64,000 bases of DNA, taken from Saccopteryx bilineata. Taxonomy: Eukaryota; Chordata; Mammalia; Chiroptera; Emballonuridae. Of the stretch, positions 22,840-34,095 are shown piece after piece (positions within the stretch are counted from its first letter, which is position 1; each line of letters begins with the position of its first letter). The position numbers and the translations under genes were made by a program. Location: NCBI RefSeq assembly GCF_036850765.1, contig NC_089490.1:131716522-131780521 (forward strand), read 5' to 3'. The notes beneath the pieces were generated by a model. That model saw nothing but the letters and a program-made list of their open reading frames with translations, ran no database searches and was not told the origin of the DNA.

Positions 22840-23570
22840 TAGAAACAAAAGAAGTAGGAGATGGCAGGGGACAGGTGCTGTGTGGCGACAGAGGAGAGAG
22901 GAAATGTGTTAAGAGACAGAGGACAGATCTTGAGAGAAAGAAAAAAGAGGGTACAAAAGGAAGAGATCTGAGAGAATAAATGGCTAGGAGAGGAGGCCCT
23001 GTAAGAAGGAAAGGAGTTAAGAGAGACAGAGAAGACAGCTGAGCCAAGACTAGGCTGAGGGACACGAGGGAAGACAAGAGAAAGGGTGGGTCTTGTCTTC
23101 TGTGCAAACAAATGAGAGAATGGCAGAGAGGAGAAAGGTCTCTTCTTCACTGAGACACACAAGGACAGAGGGAAAGAGATTTAAGAAAAAGGTGTTCAAG
23201 AGGTTGGGAAGGGACTATAAAGACGAGAGGGATGACAAGATGACCTGGACATGTTTTATTTGAATATATGTACCCTGATTTATTGATGTCACCCCATTAA
23301 AATAAAAAAGACAAGAGGGAAAAACAGCAGAGGAGAGTGATAGATGGCATGGGAACAAGAAGCAAACAGGAAGAGAGCAAGAAGGGATGACGGGAAGGAA
23401 AGAGGCACTGCGCAGAGAATGAACTAGGAGCAAAGAGACAGTGGACTTGGGGGTTCAAGAAAGGATGAGGCATCAGAGAGAAGAACTTGTGAGAAGGTGG
23501 AAGGACCAGGAGGAAGAAAGAGGGAGAAAAGACTGAAAAATGGCACAAGAGACAGAAGAGCAAAACAAAA
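22840..23570 (+). repeat. Purine-rich (GA) low-complexity tract, about 730 bp
   Basis: The plus strand is dominated by A and G in irregular GAGAGG, AAGAGA and GGAAAG blocks with few pyrimidines. It is interrupted near 23235-23312 by a pyrimidine-containing patch ('GTACCCTGATTTATTGATG') that looks like the 3' end of a LINE or other retroelement. Several long minus-strand open frames here (Ser/Leu/Phe-rich) arise from base composition. Confidence 0.7.
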
Positions 23571-24019
23571 CAAAGGTATAAAAAGGATTCTCAAATAGAA
23601 ATGTGACAAAGTAAATGTTGAGATAGAAAAGCAGATCCCGAGAGGAAGGCAATGTGGGAAGATGAATAGGCTGCTCAAAGGGAAAGATGCAGTTGGCCTT
23701 GAAGCAAATTAAAAAGATGCTCAACATAAAAAAAGTGCAAATGAAATTCCCTTCAGCTATCCTAGCAAAAGTGATTATGACAGCGCCCTCTGGTGGTGGG
23801 ATCTGCAGGGAAAGGGGAACTGCCATGGTGCACCCTGGTGAGGGGAACGGGCAGTACACCTGGGAAGACAAATGCATTTCTCTTTATCTCTCAAGATACA
23901 TCTAGATCTCCCGGGTATGCCTACAAATCACTAAGGCAAGGACAGCCAACTTAAAAGGAAAATATATAGAAAAAAAGACACAATGCACACTTAGAGAAGA
24001 GAAGACACGGCCAATAAAC

Positions 24020-24330
24020 ACAAAGACACCCTCACTCAATCTCATTCAGAATAGGAATAATGCCAAGCAAGACAAATACCATTTTAAACCCATTCGATTG
24101 GCAAAAATAAAGAAACTGGATAAAACAAATGGAGAAGATGGAGGTCAGTAAGAATCACATATTACAGAGGAGCGTGTAAACTGGTACAATCACTTGGAAA
24201 ACCACTCAGCATCACATAAAATTGTTGACTATTTTACAAAGTTCAAAAGCAGATCAAACAAAATAATGTATTGGTAGGCATAAATGTCTAGTAGAACTAC
24301 AGTACCCCCATATCCAAAATCCCCAGCGGA
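24020..24330 (+). mobile_element. L1 fragment
   Basis: 'CTCATTCAGAATAGGAATAATGCC..CATTCGATTGGCAAAAAT' and 'TGGTACAATCACTTGGAAAACC' match L1 ORF2 3' and 3'UTR text, with decayed frames. Confidence 0.65.
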
Positions 24331-24484
24331 TGCCTGAAATTACAGATTTTACCAAATCCTATAAATTCCATGCTTGGTTTATTTCTGGAATTTTCCATTT
24401 AATATTTTTGTTACTACAGATGATCACAAGTAACTGAGACCTCAGAAGGCAAAACCATGCATAAAGGGTTACTACTGTCTTTCT

Positions 24485-24848
24485 TTCATTATTTTTTTTG
24501 AGAGAGTGAGAGAGATAAGAAGCATCAATTCATAGTTGCTTCACTTTAGTTTTTCACCCATTGTTTTTCATACATGCCTTGACAGGGCAAGCCAGTGTCT
24601 CCTTGCTCAAGCCAGTGATGTTGGCCTCAAACCAGCGACCTTGGGGTCATATGTATGATCCCACACACAAGCCAGCGACCCTGCTCTCAAGCTGACAAGC
24701 TTTTGGGATTGTATGGATGTTTCTCTGATCAAGCCAGTGACCCCATAATGACGAGCCAGTGCTCAGAGCCAGTGACCTCGGGGCTTCGAACAGGGGACTT
24801 CAGCATTACAGGATGATGCTTTATCCACTGTGCCACAACAGGTCAGGC
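24485..24848 (-). mobile_element. Bat tRNA-derived SINE, type 1, long copy
   Basis: Reverse strand. The 'AAGCCAGTGA' sub-repeat of the body is present more times than usual, lengthening the copy to about 360 bp. Head ends GTGCCACAACAGGTCAGGCT. Confidence 0.85.
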
Positions 24849-25021
24849 TACTGTATTTCTTTAATTAACAAAATAGAAAATTCAGAAGACTAATACATTA
24901 CCTTTGATTTGGGGATGCAGGGGAATGGAATTCAGGCAGATATAAATTGAATCACTGTTCTAACTTTTGAAGTTGTGAGATGTGACAGATACATTATTAA
25001 TAAAAACAGTTTAAAAGGGAT

Positions 25022-25397
25022 ATGCGTGTTGGCCATTTGGCTCAGTGGTGGAGCATTGGCCTAGTGTGTGGATGTCCAGGGTTCAATTCCTGGTCAGGGC
25101 ACACAGGAGAAGTGCCCATCTGCTTCTCTACCCCTCCCCCTCACCTCTCTTTTTCTCTCTCTTCCCCTCCTGCAGCCATGGCTCAATTAGAGCAAATTGG
25201 CCCCAGGCGCTGAGGATGGCTCCATGGCCTCCACCTCAGGTGCTAAGAAGAGCTCAGTTGCTAAGCAACAGAGCAATGCCCCAAATGGGCAGGGCATCGC
25301 CCCCTAGTGGGCTTGCCAGGTGGATCCCAGTTGGGACGCATGCAGGAGTCTGTCTCTGCCTCCCATCCTCTAACTGAATAAAAAATTTTAAAAAAAG
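25022..25397 (+). mobile_element. Bat tRNA-derived SINE, type 2
   Basis: Head 'TTGGCCATTTGGCTCAGTGG' and B box GGGTTCAATTCC, ending in 'ACTGAATAAAAAATTTT'. Confidence 0.88.
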
Positions 25398-26848
25398 GAT
25401 ACACAGTCTAGAACCATATGATGTCACTCTTGGGATATAAAACAGAAAGCAATAAATGAACAACCAAAAACTCATAGCACAACATATGGTGGTTACCAGA
25501 GCGAAAGTGGGGCTGGGGATAGTGAGGAGTAGAGGTGGTCAGTGTGCATGGGCAGAAGGAAATGACTGAATGATGGACACAATGCATACACAGACAATGT
25601 ATCATAGAACTGTACACTTGAAAGCTATATACATTTAACCAGTGTAACCCCAAGAAATCTAATTTTTTTAAAATTTAAGGGGATATGCAAAAGATAACAT
25701 GCAATATAGGAGAAAGTATTTGCAAGCTATATATCTGAAAAGGGCCTACTATCCAGAATATATAAAAAACTCTTATAGCCTGACCAGGCAGTGGTGCAGT
25801 GGATAGTGTCAAACTGGGACACGGAGGACCCAAGTTCAAAACCCCGAGGTCGCAGGCTTGAGTGCGGGTTTATCCAGCTTGAGCACAGGCTCACTGGCTT
25901 GAGCACAGGGTCACTGGTTAGAGCTCAAAGATCTTTGGCTTAAAGCCCAAGGTCACTGGCTTGAGCCAAGGTCGCTGGCTTGAGCAAGGTGTCACTCACT
26001 CTACTATAGCCCCCACCCCCTGGTCAAGGCACATATGAGAAAACAATCAATGAACAATTAAGGTGCCACAACGAAGAATTGATGCTTCTCATCTCCCTGT
26101 CTGTCTGTCCCTATCTGTCCCTCTCTCTGTCTCTGAAAAAAAAAGAACTCCTATAATTCATATAATTCAACAACTAAAAAAACCCAAGTAAAGGAAGGGC
26201 AAAGGACTTGACATTTTTCCAAAGAATATATACAGGTAGCTAACAAGTACATGAAAAAATGTTCAACAAATTAAAGGATAGTCGATGTAAATCAAAACCA
26301 CAAGATACCACTTTATATCCATAAGGATGGATATAACAAAAAAATAAAATAACCAGTGTTGGTGAAATGTGGAAAAATTGGAATGATTCTCATACATTGT
26401 TGGAAGTATAATGGTTAGTCACTGTGAAACACAGTTTGGCAGCTCCTCAAATAGCTAAAGCGAGTTACCATATGGCCCAGCTGAAAACAGGGACTCAAAC
26501 AAAATCTTGCTGTACATGAATGTTCAAAGCAGCACTATTCACAATAGCCAAGAAATGGGAACCACCCAAATATCCATCAACAGGTGAATGGATAAACTAG
26601 TCCATCCATACAATGGAATATTATTCAGCCATAAAAAAGAAATACAAATGCTACAACATGGATGAACCTCAAAAACATTACACCAAGTGAAAGAGATTAG
26701 ACAAAAAAGGTCACTTTTTATGATTCCTTTTATTAATATATCACATATCCAGCCTAGCTAAACCTATAAAAGTATAATGCAAATTGATAGTTGCCAGGGG
26801 CAGGGCAGGGGTGTGGCACAGAGAAAAGGAATAACGGTTTAATGGGTA
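25398..26848 (+). mobile_element. L1 3' fragments, split by a SINE
   Basis: 25398-25670 is L1 3'UTR text ('TGGTGGTTACCAGAG', 'CTGTACACTTGAAAGC'). 25675-26848 repeats ORF2-end and 3'UTR text ('CCTACTATCCAGAATATATAA', 'CAAAACCACAAGATACCAC', 'ACAATGGAATATTATTCAGCC', 'GCTACAACATGGATGAACC'). A type 1 SINE lies at 25778-26145. No open reverse transcriptase remains. Confidence 0.8.
25778..26145 (+). mobile_element. Bat tRNA-derived SINE, type 1, inside L1
   Basis: From AGCCTGACCAGGCAGTGGTGC to a poly-A at 26134-26143. The L1 sequence 'AAAACTCTTATA' before it resumes as 'AAGAACTCCTATAATTC' after it, consistent with a target duplication. Confidence 0.9.
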
Positions 26849-26849
26849 G

Positions 26850-26949
26850 AGATTACTTTGGCAGCACATATACTAAAATCGAAATACAGAGAAGATTAGC
26901 ATGGTCCCTGCACAAGGATGACATGCAAATTTGTAAAGCCCTCCATTAA
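26850..26949 (+). pseudogene. U6 snRNA pseudogene
   Basis: Follows U6 from the 5' stem ('TTTGGCAGCACATATACTAA') through the invariant ACAGAGA box region ('ATACAGAGAAGATTAGCATGG') to 'GATGACATGCAAATTTGTAAAG'. It has many C-to-T-like changes, a damaged 5' stem and no upstream TATA/PSE arrangement. It abuts L1 sequence, as expected for an L1-mobilised copy. Confidence 0.93.
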
Positions 26950-27224
26950 AAAGAAAGACAGAGAAAGGAAGAACTCCCAAATATCAGTAAAAATTAGAGC
27001 CGCCCAAAAGTAAAGGGACAAACAGGATATGACAGGCAAGTCACAGGAGTGGAATTTTAAAAACCTGGTTAAATATAATGGAATTATTCAGTCTTTAAAA
27101 GGAAAGAATTTCTGGCACATATGACGCAGATAAATTTTGAGGACATTATGCTAAATGAAATAAGAAAAGGAACCACCCAAAAGTAAAGAGACAAACAGGA
27201 TATGAACAAATAAGTCACAGGAGT

Positions 27225-28113
27225 GTGTGGGCCCTAGGAAAGAAGATACCTACTAAAAAGGGTACTCAGTGGCCAACTGGGCTCAAATTATAAAAACAAA
27301 AAGAACACAGTCCTGGCCGGATAGTTCAGTTGGTTGGAGTGTCGTCCCAAAGCATGCATGTTGCCAGCTTAATCCCTGGTTAGGGCACATAGAGGCTCAC
27401 ATGTTCCTGTCACTCTCCTGCTCTTTACCTTCCTCTCTCTAAAATTAATAAAATTTAAAAAATCCACAGCCTAGCAGCCATTTCTACACAGGGGCCTCTT
27501 ACCCAAACCACTTCATGGAGAAGTCTACACAGACCTGCCTGCCTGCACTGTGTTTCTACCATCTGAGACAGCCTTTATAAAGGAGTCCTGGAATCCTATT
27601 TCAGTCAATAGGACTGAGACTTTCCCCATCCAATCTGAGCTACACAGCTTCTTCACCAACCAAGCAGAGCGGTTTCATTCTGACCAATCAGGGCATCACC
27701 TTTTGGACCAATCAAACTTCAAGGATTTGGAACCATCATTTTCATGAAGATGGAGCAATCAGGGACCAGGGGGTGAGGACTTCTGTATATATCATATATA
27801 AGCCAGTTCCCTTCTAGCTTGGGAGTACACTTCCTCCTTCCAGGAAAGAAGGAAGATTTCTCTGGCTGAGCTGAACTGAACTGTTGAAGATATCTCAGTA
27901 GAGTGGAGTGGAGCAGACCAGTGCATCACAGCAGACTGGCACAGAAAGGAGCAGACCAGTGAGGAGCTGTCTAGCTAGAGAGGGGCCTGACCTCAGGGCT
28001 ACCTCACAACCATGATGTTTTCTTAGCTGTGCTGTTTTACACTGAATATTTCCCTTCTTCACTGCACCCCAAATTGGGGATTTCTGTTGGTACTGAATTG
28101 GCCAACAGGTTGA
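27225..28113 (+). mobile_element. Probable solo LTR, with an internal SINE
   Basis: The inserted block begins TGTGGGCC and ends near GGTTGACA. It carries three CCAAT-type boxes (CCAATCTGAG, ACCAATCAGG, ACCAATCAAAC at 27628-27717), a TATA-like 'ATATATAAGCC' near 27795 and pyrimidine-rich sequence downstream: the plan of a retroviral U3-R region. No coding sequence is attached. A short SINE lies at 27310-27462. The exact termini and duplication are blurred by mutation, so the class is inference. Confidence 0.55.
27310..27462 (+). mobile_element. Short bat SINE (about 150 bp)
   Basis: 'GTCCTGGCCGGATAGTTCAG' head, 'TTAGGGCACATAGAGGCTC' middle and 'CTCTAAAATTAATAAAATTT' tail. Confidence 0.75.
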
Positions 28114-28429
28114 CAGTGGAATTTTTAAAACATGGTTAAATACAATGGAATTATTCAGTCTTAAAAAAGAAAGGAGATTCTAGCACATGCTATAATGTAG
28201 ATAAATTTTGAGGACGCTATAGTAAATGAAATAAGCCAGACACAAAAAGACACTGTGTGATTCCACTTATATGAGATCCCTAGAGGAGTCAACTTAGTAA
28301 AAGCAAAATATAATGATGGGTGCCAGGGTAAGGGAGAAATGGAGTTATTTAATGTAGGTAGAGTTTCAATTTTGCCAAATAAAAAGAGTTCTGAAGATTG
28401 ATTACACAACAATGTGAATATATTTTTTC

Positions 28430-28575
28430 TTTTAATTTGTTTATTCTTTTTAGAGAGGAAGGGAAAGAGACAGAAACATTGATCTTTTTCTGTATGTGCC
28501 CTGACTAGGGATCGAACTGGTAACCTTTGCGTATCAGGATGGCACTCTAACCAACCAAGCTATCCAGCCAGAGCT
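28430..28575 (-). mobile_element. Short bat SINE (about 150 bp)
   Basis: Reverse strand: 'TTTTAATTTGTTTATTC' tail, GAGAGGAAGGG body, head ending 'CTATCCAGCCAGAGCTC'. Confidence 0.75.
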
Positions 28576-28627
28576 CAATGTGAATGTATTAACCCTTCTG
28601 AAATGTACATTTAAAAATAGTTAATAT

Positions 28628-28780
28628 GGGCCTGACCTGTGGTGGCACAGTGGATCAAGCGTCAACCTGGAATGCTGAGGTTGCTGGTTGAAAACCCTGG
28701 GTTTGCCTGGTCAAGGCTCATACAAGAAGAAACTATAAGTTGGTGGTTCCCAGTTCTCCCCCTGCCTTTCTCTCTGTATA
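28628..28780 (+). mobile_element. Bat SINE, type 3, interrupted
   Basis: Head GGCCTGACCTGTGGTGGCAC at 28629, body to 'CTTTCTCTCTGTATA'. It is broken by a MITE, and its 'CCAATAAATAAAATCTCTAA' tail resumes at 29034-29070. Confidence 0.85.
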
Positions 28781-29031
28781 CACTGCTCACAAAAAATAGG
28801 GGATATTTCAAAATGAATATGAAGCGGTAAAAAAAAAAAAAAAAAAGCATTTGATTTTTTTTATTAAACAAGAACATCAGAAAAGCAAATAACAAGTAAA
28901 AAAAGTTGTTTGATTATGCAAATGAGATACAAAACCAACTTTTATTTCATCAGTAAAAACGTACTATACAAAGGGCTGAGAGTACTGGAATATCTGCACA
29001 TTCCCTCATCCCCTAATTCTTGTGAGCAGTA
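28781..29031. mobile_element. Tc1/mariner-like MITE, about 250 bp
   Basis: Inverted ends: left CACTGCTCACAAAAAATAGG, right CCCCTAATTCTTGTGAGCAGT. TA flanks each side (28779-28780 and 29032-29033). AT-rich interior without coding capacity. It lies inside the 3' tail of a type 3 SINE, so it moved after that SINE was fixed. Confidence 0.82.
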
Positions 29032-29188
29032 TATCTTTTATCTAAAAACCAATAAATAAAATCTCTAAATAGAAAAGATGGTAATTTTTACGTTATGTGT
29101 ATTTTCACTACAAATTTAAAAAATGGAAAATGTCAGTAAACTAGGACTAAAGGGAAAATTAGTCAACTTGGTAAAGAACATCTACTCA

Positions 29189-29955
29189 GCCTGACCAGGC
29201 AGTGACGCAGTGGATAGAGCAGTGGTAGTCAACCTGGTCCCTACTGCCCACTAGTGGGCATTCCAACTTTCATGGTGGGTGGTAGCAGAGCAACCAAAGT
29301 ATAAATAAAAAGATAGATTTAATTATAGCAAGTTGTTTAATAAAGATTTATTCTGCCAAACTTAGCGAAAATCCAACATAAAGTACTTGGTAAGTAATTA
29401 TTATTATATGCTTTAACTTGCTGTAACTCTGCTTTATAAATTTTATAAAGTAAAGTTACTTCCCTACTTTATAAATCACCATTACTATGGAACCGGTGGG
29501 CGGTTAGAAAATTTTACTACTAACAGAGATACAAAAGTGGGCGGTAGGTATAAAAAGGTTGACTACCCCTGGGATAGAGCATCGGACTGGGAATCAGAGG
29601 ACTCAGGTTTGAAACCCCAAGGTCACTGACTTGATCACGGGCTCATTCGGCTTGATTGTTGAACGTGGGGTCGTTGGCTTGAGCCTGGGATCATAGACAT
29701 GACCCCATAGTTGCTGGCTTGAGCCCAAAGGTCTTTGGCTTGAAACCCAAAGTCGCTGGCTTGAACCCAAGGTCACTGGCTTGAGCAAGGGGTCACTAGC
29801 TCTGCTATAGCCCCCACTCCCTGGGTCAAGGCACATATGAGAAAGCAATCAATGAACAACTAAGGAGCCCCAAAGAATTGATGATTCTTATCTCTCTCCC
29901 TTCCTATCTGTCCTTATTTGTCCCTCTATCTTTCTCTCTGTCACAAAAAAAAAAG
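29189..29955 (+). mobile_element. Bat tRNA-derived SINE, type 1, split by a hAT MITE
   Basis: Head GCCTGACCAGGCAGTGACGC at 29189; body resumes at 29572 and runs to poly-A at 29944-29954. The middle holds extra copies of the 'GGCTTGAGCCC' sub-repeat. Confidence 0.9.
29220..29571. mobile_element. hAT-type MITE (family hA), nested in a SINE
   Basis: 352 bp, ends CAGTGGTAGTCAACC and GGTTGACTACCCCTG. Perfect 8-bp target duplication GGATAGAG at 29212-29219 and 29572-29579, which is part of the SINE head, so the pre-insertion site can be read exactly. Confidence 0.95.
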
Positions 29956-32562
29956 AACATCTACTCAAAGAACTCTACAGCTAGCATACTTAATGGTGAC
30001 AAACTACTAGAAGCTTTCCCACTAAGATCAGGACCAAGGCAAGAACATCATCTCTTACCACTCTTCAATTCCTACTGGAAGGTCTAGTTAACACAATAAG
30101 ACAAAAAGAGGAAAGTGATACAGATTGGTAAGGAAGAAATAAAATTTGTTCACAGATGATATGATTGTCTATGTAAAAAATTCAAAAAAACTGACCAAAA
30201 AAAATAAGCCATTTATAGCAATGTTGCAAGATACACGGTTAATATACAAAAAATCACCTTCCTATGTACCAGCAATTAAAATATGGACTTTAAAATTAAA
30301 AACACAGTATCATTTACATTAGCACCCCCAAAATTAAATACTTTGGTATAAATATGGCAAAATACATAGAAGTTATATATAAGGAAAACTATAGACTCTG
30401 ACAAAAGAAGTCAGAGAACTAAATAAATGGAGAAATATTCCCTGTTCATAAATATGAAGAATTAATACTGTCAAGATGTTAGTTCTTCCCAACCTGATCG
30501 ATAGATCTAATGCAATTCTAACCAAAACCCCAGAAACTTACATTGTGGATATTAACAAACTGATTCTCAAGTTTATAAGGAGAGGCAAAGACCCAAAATA
30601 GTTAACACAATATTGAAGGACAAGAACAAAGTTAGACTGACACTAACCAATCAAGACAGTTTGGTATTGGCAAAAGTACAGACAAATAGATCAGTGAAAC
30701 AAAGAGAGCGCCAAGAAACGGATCTACATAATTACAGTCAACTGATCTCTGACAAAGGATCAAAGGCAACACAATGGGGAAAAACAGTCTTTTCAATAAA
30801 TGGTATTGGAACAACTGGACAAAAATATGAATCCACAGGCAAAAAAATGAATGTAGACACAGACCTTACATCCTTCACAAATTAACTCAAAATGGACCAC
30901 GGACCTAAATGTAAAATGAAAAACTGTAAAACCCCTAGAAGATGACAGAGGGAAAAAATCCAAATGGATTTGTATTTGGCAATAACCTTTTTTTTTTTTA
31001 AGTAAGAGGAGGGGAGATAGTGAGACAGACTCCCACATGTGCCCTGACCAGGATCTACCTGGCAATCCCCCTCTGGGGCCAATGGTCAAATCAACTGAGC
31101 TATCCTCAGCGCCCAGGGCCAATGTTCGAACCAAGCGAGCCATTGGCTGTGGGAGGAGAAGAGGGAGAGAAGGGGGGAGAGGGAACGGAAGAGAGATGGG
31201 AGAGAAGGAGGAAAGAAGGGGGAGAGTAGGGGGAGAGAAGCAGATGGTCGCTTCTCCTGTGTGCCCTGACCAGGAACTAAACCCGGGACATCCATATGCC
31301 GGGCCAACATTCTATCTATTAAGCCACTGGCAAAGGCCCCTGGTGATGACTTTTTAGATACAATACCAAAGGCATGATCTATGAAAGAAAGAATTGATAA
31401 GCTGGACTTAATTAAAATTTAAAATTTCTGCTCTATGAAAGACATTTTCCAGAGAGAGAGAGAGAGAGACAGAGAGAGAAGATAGGTTCAGACTGGGAGG
31501 AAAATTTGCAGAAGGCATCTGATGAAGGACTCTTATCTAAGATTTACAAACAACTCTTAAAACTCAACAGTAAGTAAACAAACAACCCAATTATAAAATG
31601 GGCCAAAGACTATTAAAGAAGATATACAGACTGCAAATAAGCATATGGGAACACAGATATCATCACACATCATATGCCATCAAGGAAATAAATGTAACTA
31701 AAAACCCCAATTAGATACTACCACACACCTGTCAGAATGGCCCAAAATCCAGAACACAGACACCAAATGCTAATGAGGATGTCGGGCCACAGGGAACTCT
31801 TACTTATTGCCGGTGGGAATGCAAAAAGACACAGCCACTTTGGGAGGTAGCTTAGTGATCTCTTAGCAAACTACACATACTCTTACCATGCTATCCAGCA
31901 ACCATGCTCCTTGGTATTTACCCAAAGGAGTCAAAAACTTACATCCATACAAAAACATGCACATGAATGTTTATGGCACCTTTACTCATAATTTTTAAAA
32001 CTTGGGAACCACCAAGATGTCCAGTAAGTGAATGGATAAATAAACTGATACACCCAGACAATGTAATGTCATTACTCATTGCAAAAAAAATCTAGCCATG
32101 AGAAAACAGAAAGAAAAGTTAAATGAGTATTACTTAGAGAAAGAAGCCAGTTGGTAAAGCCTACATAATGGAGGGCTCCAACTGTATGACATTCTGGAAA
32201 AGGCAAACTATGGAGACAGGAAAAAGACCCATGATTTCCAGGAGTTGGTGGAGGCAGAGATTTTAGGGCACTGAAACTACTCTACATGATACTCTCATGG
32301 TGGATACATGTTATGGTACATTTCTGCAAACCCATAGAATGGACAACACCAAGAGTGACCCTAAAGTAATCTACAGACGTTCAGTGGCTATGATGTGCCC
32401 ATGTAGGTTCATCAGTTGTAACAAAGGTATCACTCTGCTGGGGGATGCTGATAATGGGAGAGGCTGTGCACGTGTGGGAGCGGGGGGCATAGGAACTCTG
32501 TTCTTTCTACTCAATTTGCTGTGAATCTAAAACTGCTCTAGAATATAAAATCTGTTTAATTT
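29956..32562 (+). mobile_element. L1 ORF2-3'UTR relic, split by a SINE
   Basis: Text of the L1 reverse transcriptase region survives in broken frames ('ACAGATGATATGATTGTCTATG' encodes the DDMIV-type active-site neighbourhood). It is followed by the C-terminal ORF2 and 3'UTR up to 'CTGCTCTAGAATATAAAATCTG'. Numerous stops and frameshifts; it cannot code for an active protein. A type 2 SINE interrupts it at 30985-31340. Confidence 0.8.
30985..31340 (-). mobile_element. Bat tRNA-derived SINE, type 2, inside L1
   Basis: Oligo-T at 30989-31001, 'GTAAGAGGAGGGGAGATAGTGAGACAGAC' 3' body (reverse strand), an expanded GGGAGA purine block at 31150-31240, and a decayed tRNA-like head at the right. Confidence 0.85.
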
Positions 32563-32564
32563 TT

Positions 32565-32758
32565 TTTTTTAAATATTTTATTTATTGATTTTTTAGAGAG
32601 AGAGGAGTGAAAGAGAGAGACAGAGAGAGAGAGAAGGGGGAGGAGCAGGAAGCATCAACTCCCATATGTGCCTTGACCAGGCAAGCCCAGGGTTTCGAAC
32701 CAGCGACCTCAGTGTTCCAGGTCGACGCTTTATCCCACTGCGCCACCACAGGTCAGGC
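32565..32758 (-). mobile_element. Bat SINE, type 3
   Basis: 'AAATATTTTATTTATTGATT' tail, GAGAGAGA body and 'GCGCCACCACAGGTCAGGCC' head on the reverse strand. Confidence 0.88.
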
Positions 32759-33129
32759 CTGTTTAATATTTTTAAAAAGACATCTTCCCTAGTAATCAAG
32801 AAAATGCTCACTGAAATAGTCACGAGATATATTCTTCAACCATGAGATTGGGAAAAAAATTTTTAAGTTTGATAATATCAAAAGTTAATGAGATTGTGGG
32901 TAAAATGTTACTCTCCTGGGAGGTGTGGCATGGGCATTGATACAACTTATTTTGGAAGACATTAGGCACTAACTGAAAAAAGGGAAAACACCCTGACCCC
33001 ACACACCAGCACTGCCTAAGGGTGTGGAGGCATGTCCAACTGGGAAAAAAGGGAAAACTACTCTAAAAGAAAATAATATGGAAATGTACTAATAAAATAC
33101 ACGTTTCGATGCTATGTATCACTATGAAT

Positions 33130-33705
33130 GACATTCATATTATCAACATGAATACATACCAAAAGCATTGTTGAGTAAAAACCATCTTAAGGAGATGGAA
33201 AGAATGGGGGAATATACAGCTCAATAAAGGACAGAACCTAGGATGTAACAATCAAGTTTTATCAGTATCTCAAGTAGCAAATTATTCCCATTTTATTCAG
33301 GTTGACAGCAAGAATAGAAAAAAGGGAACAAGAGGGGAAGAACACCGAAGTTCTTTGAAGAGGACAGTTTATAACCTACAAACTGAAACCAGATAGGGCT
33401 ACAACATGGATGAGCCTAAAAAGCAGAATCCTCTGAGAAGCCAGACACAAGGCCACACATGTGTGATTCCATTATCCACTTACGTGAACTATCCAGAACA
33501 GACCAATCTGCAGACAGGATGTGGATAAGTGGTTGTCAGGGGTGGACGGTAGGAGACGGGAAGTGACTGCTGATAGGGAGTGGTTTCCTTTATGGAAGAT
33601 GAAGATGTCTTGGAAATAGATGGAGGTGGGGGTTGCAAAGCATTGCAAATGTACTAAATGCCAGTTAATTTTATGTGAATTTTTCTTGATTTAAAAAAAA
33701 ACAAA
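33130..33705 (+). mobile_element. L1 3'UTR fragment
   Basis: 'GTGTGATTCCATTATCCACTTACGTGAACTATCCAGAACAG' and 'GTGGTTGTCAGGGGTGG' are L1 3'UTR phrases, with a poly-A-like end at about 33692-33705. Confidence 0.65.
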
Positions 33706-33710
33706 GGAAG

Positions 33711-34095
33711 ATACCCTGGCCATTTGGCTCAGTGGTCAAGCATCAGCCCAGCATGTAGATGTCCTGGGTTCAATTCCCGGTCAGGGCACACAGGAGAAGC
33801 AACCATCTGCTTCTCCACTCCTTCCCCTCTGACTTCTCTCCCCCCCTCCCCCCCTTCTTTTCCTCCTGCAGCTATGGCTCTATTAGAGTGAGCTGGCCCT
33901 GGACACTGATGATGGCTCCATGGCCTCTGCCTCAAGCTCTAAGAATAGCTCTGTTGCTGAGTAAAGTAACAATGCCCCAGATGGGCAAAGCATCACCCAG
34001 TAAGGGGCTTGCCAGGTGGATCCCGATCAGGACACATGTGGGAGTCTGTCTCTCCCTTCCCTCCTCTAACTTAATTAAAAATAAATAATAAATAA
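33711..34095 (+). mobile_element. Bat tRNA-derived SINE, type 2
   Basis: 'ACCCTGGCCATTTGGCTCAG' head, B box GGGTTCAATTCCCGG, body with a C-run, tail 'AATAAATAATAAATAAAG'. Confidence 0.9.

Larger units (their letters stand above)
26994..28245 (+). repeat. Tandemly duplicated L1 3' segment split by an LTR-like block
   Basis: A unit of about 176 bp ('CCCAAAAGTAAAG..ACAAACAGGATATGA..GTCACAGGAGTG' then 'GAATTTTAAAAACCTGGTTAAATA..AAATGAAATAAG') occurs at about 26994-27166. It starts again at about 27172 and is interrupted after 'GTCACAGGAGTG' (about 27224). It resumes as 'GAATTTTTAAAACATGGTTAAATA' at about 28119 through 28245. The second half of copy two is thus displaced by about 890 bp of inserted sequence. 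Confidence 0.7.

Noticed and set aside
22589..23107. 172-residue Ser/Leu/Phe-rich minus-strand open frame
   Set aside because: Produced by the purine-rich plus strand; no splice sites or recognisable domain.
26850..26949. Functional U6 gene
   Set aside because: Substitutions in the 5' stem and 3' end and no recognisable Pol III upstream elements.
29956..32562. Active L1
   Set aside because: ORF2 is broken by stops, frameshifts and an inserted SINE; no ORF1 or 5'UTR.
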